NCBI GenBank assembly: GCA_937895985.1
Contig: CALBKL010000289.1
Location: forward strand, 1-16,810
Length of the DNA: 16,810 nt
Source of the DNA: an uncultured Solobacterium sp.
GTDB lineage: Bacteria > Bacillota_I > Bacilli_A > Erysipelotrichales > Erysipelotrichaceae
Direction: 5' to 3'
The notes beneath the pieces were generated by a model that saw only the letters and a program-made list of their open reading frames with translations, made no database searches and was not told where the DNA came from. Below are positions 8,234-15,271 of the stretch, piece after piece; positions within the stretch are counted from its first letter, which is position 1; every line of letters starts with the position of its first letter. A program made the position numbers and the translations under genes.

Positions 8234-8941
8234 TTACGTTCTTCGAATATACTCCTTCAAATCCTCAAAATTTCCATGCAATTCATGTTCCATGTCAATC
8301 CCATCCGGATTGATCAAACAGTCTGTAATATAAAAGATATCCATACCTAATTGCTTCACAACGCCATCCTCACTAACATCATTGCCAACCATCAAACATT
8401 CACTAGCCTCTAAGTCTAAAGTATTTAGTATCTCTTGGTAATATAAAAGATTAGGTTTGCATGCATGACTATTTTCATAAGTAGTAACTAGCTCAAAATC
8501 ACTTGGCACTAGCCCTGCCCAACGTATTCTTTCCTCTGTCGCAATTCTAGGAAACAAAGGATTCGTTGCAAGCACAACTCTATATCCCTGTTGTTTAGCA
8601 AATTGAATCATTTCTTTAGCGAACGGTTGAAAACCGCAAGCACTCTGTACCTTAGGAAAATCTTCACGATAGAAATCATCGAATTTCGCACGGTCATTCT
8701 TTGTTCGTTCATCACCATACACTTCAGAAAAGCATTTCCAAAACACATCTTCATTTGTTAGTACCCCATCATTCTTTATAACCGCACTAGTACCCTTCCA
8801 AATCGTATGAATGAGCTCATCTGGCTTATAACCAAACTGAGCCATTCTCTTAGCCATCAGTCCAAAATACGTCTTAACAAATATATCCTGATCCATTGGT
8901 AATAATGTACCATCCAGGTCAAATAGTATTGCTTTCTTCAT
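8234..8941 (-). CDS. HAD-superfamily hydrolase, subfamily IA type
   Basis: A 235-residue soluble phosphatase-type protein with the complete set of HAD motifs. Motif I is FDLDGT (nucleophile D8, acid D10), motif II is LATNP (T126), motif III is CKPN (K162), and motif IV is GNDVSED (D188, D192). A helical cap domain fills about residues 16-90, typical of subfamily IA, which includes phosphoglycolate-phosphatase and nucleotidase-like enzymes acting on small phosphorylated metabolites. The substrate cannot be read from sequence. GGAG lies eight bases before the ATG at 8941. First gene of a two-gene unit with the small membrane protein. It diverges from the ABC transporter gene at 9070 across a 128-base gap. 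I did not find a convincing promoter for it. Confidence 0.9.
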   Translation of the reverse strand: MKKAILFDLDGTLLPMDQDIFVKTYFGLMAKRMAQFGYKPDELIHTIWKGTSAVIKNDGVLTNEDVFWKCFSEVYGDERTKNDRAKFDDFYREDFPKVQSACGFQPFAKEMIQFAKQQGYRVVLATNPLFPRIATEERIRWAGLVPSDFELVTTYENSHACKPNLLYYQEILNTLDLEASECLMVGNDVSEDGVVKQLGMDIFYITDCLINPDGIDMEHELHGNFEDLKEYIRRT

Positions 8942-9016
8942 ATAGATATCTCCACTTCTTCTTACACAATGTTAAAAACCATCGTATAAATATTAAGAAA
9001 AACTGATCACTTTCAA

Positions 9017-9025
9017 TGATACAAT
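9017..9025 (+). promoter_or_regulatory. Possible extended -10 promoter of the ABC transporter gene
   Basis: TGATACAAT: a TACAAT -10 box with an upstream TG. No recognisable -35 lies 17 bases upstream (A-rich). Predicted start point near 9032, 38 bases before the ATG at 9070. It lies in the 128-base divergent gap, where ACAATGTT occurs twice. Confidence 0.4.
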
Positions 9026-9069
9026 GTTCTTAAATCATATTCTATATTTGTTAGTAGGAGAGTTACTTT

Positions 9070-10650
9070 ATGAAGATAATTGTTTCATATTTTATAGAAG
9101 CCGCAAAGAAATTCAAACTATCATTCTGTAAATCTTTTCTAATGACAGTCCTAGTATCCCTTGTAAATTTAGCGACCATCATCTACTTTAGGCTTATTTT
9201 AAATCAAATCTCCACGAGCTCAACAGAGATAATTAAATACTTAGTGATTTTATGTCTATTGTTAGTATGTACTTCATTTATTAATGTATTATGGTCAATC
9301 TCTTTAGATAAATTTGGTGGAGAGTATATTGCCTATTTAGTTCATCAATGTCAAACATCAATCCATAACACGCAATTTAAAAATATTGATTCATCAAAAA
9401 TCAGTCATACTTTATACAATGATATTCTGAATATATTCCGTGTTGTAGGAAACTTTATCCCTTCATTACTTTGTTCTGCAATGCTAATTATTTTACTACT
9501 AATTTTTTCTGCTACGATTGACCTTTTTATTTCTCTGTTCCTACTCTTGTCAATTACCGTAGGGATTATGATTTCATATGTCTCTAGAAAAATTATTGTT
9601 GAATCATCAACATCTACAAATCAAAAATTAAAAGAATACTATAACGCCTTGCATGAATATACTGATAAAGTTGAATACATTAAAACAAATAATCTACTAT
9701 CCTACTTCGTAAATATCACCCAAACCAAAATAATTAATTTCATATCTTCTTCCATCAAAGAAGACAAGAAGATTTATTTCTTCAGTACATTCACGCAAAA
9801 CTATAATTCATTGATGCAATTTATCTTATCAATATTATTATCACTACCTGTTTATCAAAACTCATTACCAAATCTAGCATTCTATATTATTCTCTTTAAC
9901 TTCTTAATGTCACAAGGACAGAGAATGGAACTACTATTCCAACAGATTAATAGAAATAGGATATGCTTTGCCAATATTTCTGACATTCGAAATTTACCTG
10001 CACTACATGGTAATAAACCTATCTTTGATATTTCATCAATTGAATTGAAAGATATTACATTCTCGTATTCCAATAAATCAAATAATGTTCTCGACCACTT
10101 TTCTCTTAAATTAATGAAAGGCGATTTCGCACTGGTCAAAGGAACAAATGGTATTGGCAAAACAACACTGTTTCGAATTCTATTGAATCAGTATTCACCT
10201 ACATCAGGGGAAGTACTAATCAACAATGAAAAACTCGATTCTTACAGTATATCTTCTTATTATGAGAACATCGCTTATATCAGCCAACATGAACCTGTAT
10301 TGAATACTTCAATCAAAAATTACTTAGAGGAAATTTCACACACCAAAATTAAATCCGATACAGTAGATAAAATAATCTCTAGATTACAAATATCTAATCT
10401 ACACCACATCAATGAAAATGAGCTTTCTGGTGGTGAGAAGAAAAAGGTATTATTATCAAAATTAATGGCACTAGAAGAAAGTGTATCCTTAATTTTGATA
10501 GATGAAGTAGATGCTGAACTAGATACAGAGACAAAAGAAAAATTCTACTCGTACTTAAATCATATAGCATCTAGACAAGATAAAATAATTCTTTTAATTC
10601 AGCATAATGATGCAAGTCAATTAAATTTCAATAAAACAATATCATTCTAA
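9070..10650 (+). CDS. ABC exporter half-transporter (fused permease and ATPase)
   Basis: A 526-residue protein with an N-terminal membrane domain (about 20-300, hydrophobic spans near 22-45, 55-76, 130-149, 152-171, 246-262 and 267-283) fused to a nucleotide-binding domain (about 323-526). The ATPase motifs are intact: Walker A GTNGIGKTT (358-366), Q-loop Q406, signature LSGGE (452-456), Walker B LILIDE (474-479) with a D-loop, and H512. It is on the short side for an exporter of this type (usually about 570-600 residues). There is no peptidase domain. Such proteins work as homo- or heterodimers exporting lipids, peptides or drugs; the substrate is unknown and no partner, precursor peptide or regulator gene is adjacent. 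AGGAGA lies eight bases before the ATG. It stands alone on the plus strand between the HAD gene and a convergent terminator. It looks more AT-rich than its neighbours and uses more AAA, ATA and TTA codons, a hint of later acquisition. Confidence 0.92.
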   Translation: MKIIVSYFIEAAKKFKLSFCKSFLMTVLVSLVNLATIIYFRLILNQISTSSTEIIKYLVILCLLLVCTSFINVLWSISLDKFGGEYIAYLVHQCQTSIHNTQFKNIDSSKISHTLYNDILNIFRVVGNFIPSLLCSAMLIILLLIFSATIDLFISLFLLLSITVGIMISYVSRKIIVESSTSTNQKLKEYYNALHEYTDKVEYIKTNNLLSYFVNITQTKIINFISSSIKEDKKIYFFSTFTQNYNSLMQFILSILLSLPVYQNSLPNLAFYIILFNFLMSQGQRMELLFQQINRNRICFANISDIRNLPALHGNKPIFDISSIELKDITFSYSNKSNNVLDHFSLKLMKGDFALVKGTNGIGKTTLFRILLNQYSPTSGEVLINNEKLDSYSISSYYENIAYISQHEPVLNTSIKNYLEEISHTKIKSDTVDKIISRLQISNLHHINENELSGGEKKKVLLSKLMALEESVSLILIDEVDAELDTETKEKFYSYLNHIASRQDKIILLIQHNDASQLNFNKTISF

Positions 10651-10683
10651 AAACAAAGAGGCAGGACACAAAATCCTGCCTCT
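10651..10683. terminator. Convergent bidirectional terminator between the ABC gene and glgA
   Basis: A perfect 10-bp GC-rich stem pairs AGAGGCAGGA (10657-10666) with TCCTGCCTCT (10674-10683) around a seven-base loop. In the minus direction it is followed by TTTGTTTTTT, a strong U-tract for glgA, which stops at 10707. In the plus direction it starts seven bases after the ABC gene stop codon but has only ACTATTTG as a tail. Confidence 0.85.
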
Positions 10684-10706
10684 ACTATTTGTATAAGAGC
10701 GAATAC

Positions 10707-12155
10707 TTAATCCCAGTTGCAAATTGAGTAATACAACTGTTCATACTGATTTGCGCTTTGTTCCCAACTAACGTCAGTATTCATCGCACTCTTCACTAAG
10801 CCCTTCCATCCAGTCTTATTGTTATAGTACTGCTCTAATGCATAACGTAGTGTATACATCATGTCATTAGGATTTGCTGCCCAGAAACTGAAGCCATTAC
10901 CTTCACCCGTATATTGGTTATATGGGTGAACTGTATCCTTTAGACCACCTGTTTCGCGTACGATAGGCAGCGTACCGTAATGCATGGCAATTAACTGACC
11001 AATACCACATGGTTCATAGATGGAAGGCATAAAGAACATATCACAGCCTGCATAGATTAGGTGTGCAAGATCTTCATTGTATCCACAATAGTATACTGCT
11101 CTACCTTTATATTCAGACTCTAACCACTTAAATGAATTTTCTGCGTTTGCTTCACCTGTACCAAGCACAACAAACTGAACATTCTGGTCCATAATCTCAC
11201 GTAACTTTTCAGTGACCATATACATACCCTTTTGTTCTGTTAGTCGAGATACGATACCGATAAGCGCAACATCGCTCTTTACCTCTAAGCCTAGTGTTTC
11301 CTGTAGAGCCTTCTTATTTTCCTTCTTACCAGAAACATAGTTTCGAATATCGAAGTTCTTCGCAAGATGCTTATCCGTCTTTGGATCCCAAGCTGCAGTA
11401 TCAATACCATTTACGATACCCCAAAGATCACCTCGACGATAACGCAGTACAGAGTCCATACGTTCGCCATAGGTTTGTGTCAAAATCTCTTCAGCGTATG
11501 TTGGAGATACCGTTGTAATCTTATCCGCATATACAATCGCAGCCTTCATAAAGCTGATACCTGTATCAAATTTAATGGAACCATTATCGAAGTAACTGTA
11601 ATCCAGTCCTAGGCAACTCTCCATCATTTCGACACCAAAGTTGCCTTGGAATGCTAAGTTGTGGATTGTATAGACATGCTTAATCTGTTGATAACGATAG
11701 TCATCCGCATAACATGCATGCGCCATTAAAGGCATCATACCCGTCTGCCAGTCATTTTCATGAATGATATTAGGCCACCAGTTGATGAAATAAATCATAT
11801 CTAATACAGCACGTTGGAAGAAAGCAAATCTTTCACCATCATCTTCATAGCCATATAGTCCATCTCTTTCAAAATATCCTTGATGTTCGACGAAGTAGTA
11901 TACAACTCCATCTACGTCACAACGATAGAAAGTAGCTGGTTGATCAATCCATCCAGAACGAACTTGAATTGTACCAAGTCTTTCTAACTTATCATAATGT
12001 TTTTCAATAATCTTTTTGTACAACGGCAAGACTACACGTACATCATGACCACGCTTGGCTAATGTTCTTGGTAAACTACCGATAACATCTGCTAGACCTC
12101 CAGTTTTAATAAACGGTAAGCCTTCGCCTGCTACAAACAATACAGATCTGCTCAT
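10707..12155 (-). CDS. glgA: Glycogen synthase (ADP-glucose type)
   Basis: A 482-residue GT5-family glycosyltransferase that extends alpha-1,4-glucan from ADP-glucose. The N-terminal KTGGLADV motif (K17) binds ADP-glucose. The C-terminal Rossmann domain carries VSRLTEQKG (R304, K309) and the EPCGIGQL loop with E381. HENDWQTG (132-139) and YTIHNLAFQG (162-171) are also typical. The frame extends upstream to a TTG at 12182, but GAGGAG sits six bases before the ATG at 12155, and that start gives the standard MSRSVLFVAGE N-terminus. The gap from the glgD stop codon is 17 bases. Last gene of glgC-glgD-glgA, ending at the convergent terminator. Branching enzyme and glycogen phosphorylase genes are not in the window. 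Confidence 0.96.
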   Translation of the reverse strand: MSRSVLFVAGEGLPFIKTGGLADVIGSLPRTLAKRGHDVRVVLPLYKKIIEKHYDKLERLGTIQVRSGWIDQPATFYRCDVDGVVYYFVEHQGYFERDGLYGYEDDGERFAFFQRAVLDMIYFINWWPNIIHENDWQTGMMPLMAHACYADDYRYQQIKHVYTIHNLAFQGNFGVEMMESCLGLDYSYFDNGSIKFDTGISFMKAAIVYADKITTVSPTYAEEILTQTYGERMDSVLRYRRGDLWGIVNGIDTAAWDPKTDKHLAKNFDIRNYVSGKKENKKALQETLGLEVKSDVALIGIVSRLTEQKGMYMVTEKLREIMDQNVQFVVLGTGEANAENSFKWLESEYKGRAVYYCGYNEDLAHLIYAGCDMFFMPSIYEPCGIGQLIAMHYGTLPIVRETGGLKDTVHPYNQYTGEGNGFSFWAANPNDMMYTLRYALEQYYNNKTGWKGLVKSAMNTDVSWEQSANQYEQLYYSICNWD

Positions 12156-12161
12156 TGAATA

Positions 12162-12167
12162 CTCCTC
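12162..12167 (-). promoter_or_regulatory. Ribosome binding site that sets the glgA start
   Basis: GAGGAG on the minus strand, six bases from the ATG at 12155. It rules out the longer TTG start at 12182. Confidence 0.75.
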
Positions 12168-12172
12168 GCTTC

Positions 12173-13285
12173 CTAGATACAATCTCTACGCTTTACGTAA
12201 ATCAGATTATCTTCTGTTCCAACAAGTTCTTTTACTTTATGGATTGTTGCGTACTTATCAACAATGACATGATCAAGGTGAACACCCTCACCAATAACAG
12301 CACCTGGTAATACGATACTATTCTCAATCACTGCATCTCTACCAACCTTAACATTTCTACTGATAATGGAATTCTTAACGGTGCCTTCAATTCCACAACC
12401 ATTCGCAACAACACTAGCGCTAACATCTGAATCTTCTCCAAATATGGATGGACTAGAGTTATTTGTATGCGTATAGATTGGCCAATTTGACTTGAATAAG
12501 TTAAAGGCAACCTTGTAATCCTTCAACAACATGTTAAGACGATAGTATTCTTTTTGATTATTGATACATGCAACAAATCCCTTTACTGCATATCCACGAA
12601 TATCTACTTCATTTACTACTTCACGTAATACATCCTTGAACCAGTAGAGTGATGAAATTTCTGCACCTGTCTTAACTAATGTAATAAACAAGTCCTTTCT
12701 CATCACATATGCTTCTAAGGAAACAGAACGTGTTTTGTATTTACCGCGATTCTTATCAATAGAAAGAACTCTCTTATCCTTATCCATTGTGAATGTATCA
12801 CATTCATGGAATGCTGTCTTAGCATCTGATGTATTTGTATAGAGTGCTGTAATATCTGCACCACTTTCGATATGTGCATCTAATACTTCACTAAAGTCAA
12901 TATCATAGATGAAATAACTTGGTGCGATAACAACATATGGATTCTTATCTTTCTCAATGTACTGCATGTTCAAGATATAGTTTGCAATATCATGATTATA
13001 TACAGGCGAAGAGAATGTCTTTTCACCAAATAAGATACGTAATTTACCACGTTTGGAGTTGATGTTGTAATGACGTCCATCCCCTAAGTGTTCGATGAGA
13101 TTACGTGGCTTTTCTTTACAGTAAACTTGAACGCTATCGATACCTGAGTTTGTCATATTACTGAGGATGAAGTCAATAATACGATATCTTCCCATGAACG
13201 CTGTTGCTGGAACAGGTCGGAAATCACCAAGTCCCTCAATATTAACGGAACTATCTTCAAATGAAATAATACCTAAAGCTTTCAT
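12173..13285 (-). CDS. glgD: GlgD subunit of glucose-1-phosphate adenylyltransferase
   Basis: A 370-residue homologue of GlgC, with a nucleotidyltransferase-like N-terminal domain (about 1-270) and a C-terminal left-handed beta-helix of hexapeptide-type repeats (about 290-350, for example VGRDAVIENSIVLPGAVIGEG). It shares GRYRIIDFILSN with GlgC. The G-rich nucleotide-binding loop of GlgC is replaced by ISFEDSSVNIEGLGDFRP, and the SGDH stretch with the catalytic aspartate is replaced by IAPSYF (120-125). It is therefore probably catalytically inactive. In Firmicutes, GlgD pairs with GlgC and raises activity of the hetero-oligomer; that role is inferred from the family. AGGAGGAG lies five bases before the ATG at 13285, and the gap to glgC is 11 bases, consistent with coupled, matched production of the two subunits. 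Confidence 0.95.
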   Translation of the reverse strand: MKALGIISFEDSSVNIEGLGDFRPVPATAFMGRYRIIDFILSNMTNSGIDSVQVYCKEKPRNLIEHLGDGRHYNINSKRGKLRILFGEKTFSSPVYNHDIANYILNMQYIEKDKNPYVVIAPSYFIYDIDFSEVLDAHIESGADITALYTNTSDAKTAFHECDTFTMDKDKRVLSIDKNRGKYKTRSVSLEAYVMRKDLFITLVKTGAEISSLYWFKDVLREVVNEVDIRGYAVKGFVACINNQKEYYRLNMLLKDYKVAFNLFKSNWPIYTHTNNSSPSIFGEDSDVSASVVANGCGIEGTVKNSIISRNVKVGRDAVIENSIVLPGAVIGEGVHLDHVIVDKYATIHKVKELVGTEDNLIYVKRRDCI

Positions 13286-13296
13286 GATTTCTCCTC

Positions 13297-14430
13297 CTAC
13301 TCCGTAACATTCTTAGCAATCAATTCAATATGATCACTATCTGCTGAACCTAATACAACACCAGGTCCAATTTCTACATTATCCGCAACGATACAACGTG
13401 TAATTTTCGCACCTGCACCAATCTTAGCGCCTGTTAAGATGACGGAGTCCTGTACATCAGCACCTTCATCAATAAAGGAGTTTGTACCTAAGACGGAATT
13501 GTTGACTTTGCCCAATACTACACTACCCTGTGTGATGTAACTATTACGTACAACCGCATTTTCACCAATGAACTGTGGTAGTGCATTAACATCTTCTGTG
13601 TAAATCTTCCAATCAGGATCACCTAAGTTTAAAGCATTGTCATTCTTCAATAGATCCATATTGGATTCCCAAAGTGAATCGATTGTTCCAACATCTTTCC
13701 AGTATCCCTTAAAGCGATATGCTGCTAGAACTTTATTATCATCTAAGTATGCAGGAATGATATCCTTGCCAAAGTCATGTGAGGACTGTTCGTTCTTATC
13801 ATCTTCAAGTAAGTACTTACGTAGTGTCTTATATGTAAAGATGTAAATACCCATGGAAGCCAAATTACTCTTTGGATGTGCAGGCTTCTCCTCAAATTCC
13901 TGAACCATATCATTCTTATCGCAATTCATGATACCAAATCTAGAAGCTTCCTTCATTGGAACCTGTAATACAGCGATTGTCGCATCAGCACCCTTTGCGA
14001 TATGATGCTTTAACATCTTCTCATAGTTCATCTTATAGATATGGTCACCAGATAATATAAGTACATATTCCGGTTCAATACTATCTAAGAAATCAATATT
14101 CTGTGTGATTGCGTCTGCTGTTCCACGATATACTTCAAAGCCTTTCTGATCTCTTTCACGTGGTGGAAGAACGAATACACCACCATCATTTGTATCAAGG
14201 CCCCAGAACTGGTCTTTTGCGACATAAGCATTTAATAAAACGGATTCATATTGTGTTAATACACCTACTGTGTTAATACCTGAATTTGCGCAATTACTCA
14301 GTGGAAAATCAATAATTCTATACTTTCCTCCAAAATGCACTGCAGGCTTTGCGACTTTCTTCGTCAAGTCATGCAGACGGCTTCCGCGGCCACCCGCAAG
14401 AATCATCGCAACCATTGCATTAGATCTCAT
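13297..14430 (-). CDS. glgC: Glucose-1-phosphate adenylyltransferase, catalytic subunit
   Basis: A 377-residue enzyme making ADP-glucose from glucose-1-phosphate and ATP, the committed step of bacterial glycogen synthesis. Seen in order: the nucleotide loop LAGGRGSRL (11-19) with [27 protein letters not shown] (about 101-108), SGDHIYKM (D129), EEKP (K182), YWKDVGT (D246), and a C-terminal left-handed beta-helix (about 295-365). The frame could start at a TTG at 14448, but AAGGAGG sits five to six bases before the ATG at 14430, giving [14 protein letters not shown]. First gene of glgC-glgD-glgA. A TATAAT box at 14467-14472 with an overlapping cre-like site suggests direct carbon-catabolite control. 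It may also receive read-through from ung, 115 bases upstream. Confidence 0.96.
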   Translation of the reverse strand: MRSNAMVAMILAGGRGSRLHDLTKKVAKPAVHFGGKYRIIDFPLSNCANSGINTVGVLTQYESVLLNAYVAKDQFWGLDTNDGGVFVLPPRERDQKGFEVYRGTADAITQNIDFLDSIEPEYVLILSGDHIYKMNYEKMLKHHIAKGADATIAVLQVPMKEASRFGIMNCDKNDMVQEFEEKPAHPKSNLASMGIYIFTYKTLRKYLLEDDKNEQSSHDFGKDIIPAYLDDNKVLAAYRFKGYWKDVGTIDSLWESNMDLLKNDNALNLGDPDWKIYTEDVNALPQFIGENAVVRNSYITQGSVVLGKVNNSVLGTNSFIDEGADVQDSVILTGAKIGAGAKITRCIVADNVEIGPGVVLGSADSDHIELIAKNVTE

Positions 14431-14435
14431 AAAGT

Positions 14436-14442
14436 CCTCCTT
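14436..14442 (-). promoter_or_regulatory. Ribosome binding site that sets the glgC start
   Basis: AAGGAGG on the minus strand, five bases from the ATG at 14430. The alternative TTG at 14448 lies upstream of this site and has none of its own. Confidence 0.8.
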
Positions 14443-14453
14443 AATCAAAACTA

Positions 14454-14468
14454 TGGATACGCTTACAT
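14454..14468 (-). promoter_or_regulatory. Candidate CcpA cre site overlapping the glgC promoter
   Basis: The minus strand reads ATGTAAGCGTATCCA, matching every fixed position of WTGNAANCGNWNNCW. It has one mismatch to the stricter WTGNAARCGNWWWCA. It shares two bases with the -10 box (14467-14472) and covers the predicted start point near 14460. CcpA bound here would be expected to repress glgCDA. Confidence 0.55.
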
Positions 14469-14472
14469 TATA
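14467..14472 (-). promoter_or_regulatory. -10 box of glgC-glgD-glgA
   Basis: A perfect TATAAT on the minus strand, 36 bases before the glgC ATG. The hexamer 17 bases upstream (about TGTTCT) is a weak -35, as expected for an activated or weak promoter. Predicted start point near 14460. Confidence 0.55.
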
Positions 14473-14545
14473 AACTAATATTGATAATCAGAACATTACC
14501 AATACGTAAAATAAATAGATTTTTACTCATTTTTTGATGAATTTA

Positions 14546-15211
14546 TCAAATATCTTTAATCCGCCAATCAATTCCCTTACGATGATTATTTTCCAGAAAT
14601 TCATTGGCTTTCTTGAAGTGGTCACAACCGAAAAAACCATTGTATGCAGACAGAGGTGATGGATGTGCAGCTTCCAGTACAAGATGCTTCGTTTTATCAA
14701 TCATGCATGCTTTATTTCTAGCTGCTCTTCCCCACAACAGGAAGACCACCGGTTCTTTCTTTTCATTGATTTTTTGTATTACATGATCAGTAAATGTCTC
14801 CCATCCCATGCCAGCATGACTCTGTGGATGAGAATCTTCTACCGTCATCACCGTATTCAACAGAAATACGCCTTGCTTTGCCCATGGCACAAGACACCCA
14901 TTATTTGGAATTGGATATCCATATTCTGTTTGTAATTCCTTGTACATATTTAAAAGACTTGGTGGGATCTTAACACCTGGATTAACCGAAAAACACAAAC
15001 CATGTGCCTGTCCTTTTTGGTGATATGGATCTTGGCCAAGAATGACTACTTTGATATCCTCATAATCACAATGATGAAAGGCAGAGAAAACTTGCTGTTT
15101 TGGTGGATAAATCTCTTTTGTTTCATAGGCATTTTTCAAAAACTCCGAAAGCTTCAAGAAATATTCTTTTTTCCATTCTTGATGTAGCCATTCTGTCCAT
15201 TGATTACCCAT
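14546..15211 (-). CDS. ung: Uracil-DNA glycosylase, family 1
   Basis: A 221-residue DNA-repair enzyme that removes uracil from DNA by cleaving the N-glycosidic bond. The catalytic water-activating loop GQDPYH is at residues 59-64 (D61), the uracil-binding asparagine lies in FLLNT (N119), and the DNA-intercalation loop HPSPLSAYNGFFGC starts at H183. All are intact and in family order. The frame extends to an ATG at 15244, but that codon lies inside the upstream gene's terminator hairpin and has no ribosome binding site. The ATG at 15211 gives the usual MGNQWTEWLHQEW start, with AGAGGAG 11 bases upstream, slightly long spacing. It lies between a DUF885 gene and glgC on the same strand; the link to glycogen genes is probably only positional. 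Confidence 0.95.
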   Translation of the reverse strand: MGNQWTEWLHQEWKKEYFLKLSEFLKNAYETKEIYPPKQQVFSAFHHCDYEDIKVVILGQDPYHQKGQAHGLCFSVNPGVKIPPSLLNMYKELQTEYGYPIPNNGCLVPWAKQGVFLLNTVMTVEDSHPQSHAGMGWETFTDHVIQKINEKKEPVVFLLWGRAARNKACMIDKTKHLVLEAAHPSPLSAYNGFFGCDHFKKANEFLENNHRKGIDWRIKDI

Positions 15212-15222
15212 TCCAATACTTG

Positions 15223-15229
15223 CTCCTCT
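15223..15229 (-). promoter_or_regulatory. Ribosome binding site for ung, with long spacing
   Basis: AGAGGAG on the minus strand, 11 bases before the ATG at 15211. It lies downstream of the alternative ATG at 15244 and so rules that start out. Confidence 0.6.
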
Positions 15230-15233
15230 TATA

Positions 15234-15266
15234 TGAAAAATCATACCACTTCGGTATGATTTTTCA
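15234..15266 (-). terminator. Terminator of the DUF885 gene
   Basis: A 14-bp perfect stem pairs TGAAAAATCATACC (15234-15247) with GGTATGATTTTTCA (15253-15266) around a five-base loop. In the minus direction the descending arm ends ATTTTTCA, so the U-tract is part of the stem. It begins five bases after the DUF885 stop codon (15274-15272). A promoter-like sequence for ung is embedded in it. Confidence 0.75.
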
Positions 15267-15267
15267 C
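15240..15267 (-). promoter_or_regulatory. Possible ung promoter inside the terminator hairpin
   Basis: The minus strand holds GTGAAA (15267-15262; four of six bases match TTGACA), a 16-base spacer and TATGAT (15245-15240) preceded by TGG, an extended -10 element. Predicted start point near 15233, leaving a leader of about 22 bases with the ribosome binding site. Confidence 0.35.
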
Positions 15268-15271
15268 TATT

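Noticed and set aside
8942..9069. Two copies of ACAATGTT in the HAD/ABC divergent gap as an operator
   Set aside because: An eight-base direct repeat in AT-rich sequence is weak; mentioned with the promoter entry only.
12156..12182. Longer glgA starting with TTG at 12182
   Set aside because: It would overlap glgD and ignore the GAGGAG placed six bases before the ATG at 12155, which gives the standard GlgA N-terminus.
14533..14550. TTTGAT/ATCAAA hairpin over the ung stop codon as a terminator
   Set aside because: Only six AT-rich base pairs and no U-tract on the minus strand; read-through into glgC cannot be excluded.
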